Shown here: positions 62,479 to 64,000 of the stretch, one piece after another | Position numbering within the stretch: position 1 is the first letter of the stretch | Layout of the letters: every line of letters starts with the position of its first letter | Source of the DNA: Chaetoceros tenuissimus | Taxonomy: Eukaryota > Bacillariophyta > Thalassiosirophyceae > Chaetocerotales > Chaetocerotaceae | Assembly (NCBI GenBank): GCA_021927905.1 | Contig: BLLK01000058.1 | Span: forward strand, 558,001-622,000 | DNA length: 64,000 nt | Direction: 5' to 3' | The notes under the pieces: model-generated | Databases searched by the model: none | Seen by the model: only the letters and a program-made list of their open reading frames with translations | Told to the model about the DNA's origin: nothing | Program-made: the position numbers and the translations under genes

Positions 62479-64000
62479 ATGATTCTTCTATCACTATTAT
62501 CTTTTGTTATTACCATTGGCTTGCCTGGATATGCCGAAGGGCATGGGCATCTCGTTACTCCTCGCAGCCGAAACTGGCTGGCGACCCCTGGTCAAGATGG
62601 TCGTTGGACTAACTCTCAGCCTGGAGTCCCAAGCGCAGAATCTTGCCCTCACTGTTTGAACAAAAAGGGTGCGACTGAACTTTGTGGAATTGGTAATGGT
62701 GGGAACTATGATGATTGGCTTGACTCTGCTGGTGTTCCTATGCAGTGGAACTCCCAGGCTACTTTGCAACTTGGTGTTCCATTTGAAGTGCAAGCTTTTT
62801 TGGACACCAACCATGCAGTAAGTATCAAAAGACCTTCACCGTGTTTTGATAATCGCATATGAGCTAATATCTCTTGTTTTCCATTTCTCTAGGGTCACAT
62901 GGAATTGGGTCTTTGCAAATATAGTGAAGCGACTCAAGCATGTCTTGATGATCATCGTGCTCATTTTGTAAGAGATAATGACGGCTATGGAATCCCTGTT
63001 GATAACAGTTATCCAGACAGAGCTTACTTTTACCCGTGAGTATATTATTGTTGTGAAAGGATTCTTCAATTGCTTTATATGTTAAAAAATTTACTAACAT
63101 TCATTTTTTCAAGGACTGGCACAAAACTATTCAATTTTGAATTCGTTCTTCCAGATACTCCGAAGTATAGAGAGTTGATTGGTTCTCAAGTGTTGATGCA
63201 ATTTCATTATGTCACTGCGAATTCTTGTCATCCTGAAGGCTACAAAGATAATAACTTTTTGAAAAACAACAACTGGCTCCGTAGTGGGGGAGGCTTGTCT
63301 GATTGCGTATTACCATATGAACCAACTGGAGCCAGAACAACTACTTCTCCAGAACAATTTTGGGTGAGTTCAAGTGATTTGTTTTATTTTCGAAGGACTT
63401 CGCTGTGACAAATAATTGTAGCTCATATGAGATATGGACTTCTCTGTTTTTCTCTTAGAATTGCGCGGAAATCACTGTTGAAGCATCATTTCCTACAATT
63501 TCTCCCTCTCCAACATTAGCGCCTGTTACTCAATCACCAACAACTCCAGTTCCAACAGATAATCCAACAACACCAGTTCCGACAGAAGAACCAACTACTC
63601 CTGTACCTACACCTGTCGTCACACCATCTCCTACTTCTTCGACACCACAATTTTATTGTAACTGGTCGGGTTGCGATGGAGTGGTTCAAGGAGGAGAATG
63701 GTGTAATGAAAGCGAAGATAGATGTGTCAATGGATGTGGAGGAGGGACATGGTGCTCAGGAACTGGAAACACTAACTCTCCAACGAAACCACCTGTCGCT
63801 TCTCCAACCAACCCGCCAGTCGCCTCTCCTACACAACCACCTGTGACTCTCCCACCGACCACAGGTGGTGTAGCAACAACCACAAGATACTGGGATTGCT
63901 CAGGAGGGTGAGTTTCATGTTTGATCGATTTGAAATAATTTCATACTTCTTTTGCTAACAGATAGTCAACTTCTCCCTTTCAAGTGCATGCGGTTGTGCG
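62479..64000 (+). CDS. Secreted lytic polysaccharide monooxygenase with Cys-rich module and C-terminal GH45-like start (partial, runs off window)
   Basis: Five exons so far: 62479-62817, 62893-63035, 63114-63363, 63459-63907, 63985-end (introns 75-95 nt; frame kept at all joins). Start chosen at 62479, where the signal peptide MILLSLLSFVITIGLPGYAEG begins; cleavage before His22 leaves HGHLVTPRSRNW, the N-terminal His of a copper histidine brace. Second His is in NHAGHMELGLC. Cys pairs (CPHCLNKKGATELCG, NSCHPEGY) fit LPMO_10/AA10-AA15-like domains acting on chitin or cellulose. A Pro/Thr linker leads to a small Cys module (CNWSGCDGVVQGGEWC...CSG), a second linker, and TTRYWDCSGGACGCA, which fits the GH45 active-site pattern with its catalytic Asp. 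The rest lies beyond 64000. Confidence 0.8.

Noticed and set aside
1-64000. Retroelements, LTRs, Polinton-like or viral genes
   Set aside because: Looked for reverse transcriptase, integrase, capsid and long terminal repeats in the translations and found none.

Overview
This window looks like nuclear DNA from a diatom, most likely a centric one. The genus is not readable from sequence alone; Chaetoceros, Skeletonema or Thalassiosira relatives would fit. The evidence is: AT-rich DNA with dense genes on both strands; short GT-AG introns (67 to 130 nt where I could place both ends); a DUF6824 protein of the stramenopile/diatom type; several N-termini with an ER signal followed by an aromatic residue near the cleavage site, as in diatom plastid precursors; and eukaryote-only genes (copine, CKS1, FIGNL1, FYVE/SYLF). 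I see no rRNA, no intact tRNA, no CRISPR array and no retroviral, LTR or Polinton-like element.

Layout. 0.4-10 kb: sulfotransferase, saccharopine-dehydrogenase-like protein, secreted hydrolase with a Cys-rich head, F-box/LRR protein, NnrU (Z-ISO-like) plastid protein, DUF1995-like plastid protein, fringe-like glycosyltransferase. 10-16 kb: sparse, with a small putatively myristoylated protein, a small plastid-type precursor and the DUF6824 regulator. 16.8-22.2 kb: a rearranged, repeat-rich patch with a PQQ sugar dehydrogenase-like gene that has no readable 5' end, a 67-bp tandem repeat, a Cys-rich protein whose upstream region is a perfect 195-bp tandem duplication, a tRNA-like remnant, a 46-bp duplication and an NmrA-like gene lacking the start of its Rossmann fold. 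22-41 kb: HTTM protein, F-box-like protein, foldback repeat, sulfotransferase-like protein, FIGNL1, TspO-like membrane protein, sulfatase, gamma carbonic anhydrase-like protein, a three-exon CKS1 gene, FYVE-SYLF protein, ferric reductase/NOX-like protein. 41-52 kb: two convergent genes sharing an almost identical C-terminal module (one LicD-like), a small Cys-rich membrane protein, a secreted PAN/HExxH protein, an MFS transporter and a GT31 enzyme. 52-64 kb: a TrmA-like/P-loop kinase fusion, a UvrD helicase, a copine, a J-domain protein, a Lys-rich nuclear-type protein and, running off the end, an LPMO whose C-terminal part starts with a GH45 signature.

Theme. Many genes act on extracellular or Golgi glycans: two sulfotransferases, a sulfatase, two DxD glycosyltransferases, LicD, LPMO-GH45. 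They are spread among unrelated housekeeping genes on both strands, so this is not an operon or an obvious cluster. The most unusual protein architectures are the TrmA-like/kinase fusion, the LPMO-GH45 chain and the PAN/HExxH secreted protein. All exon borders were placed by eye from splice sites and reading frame.
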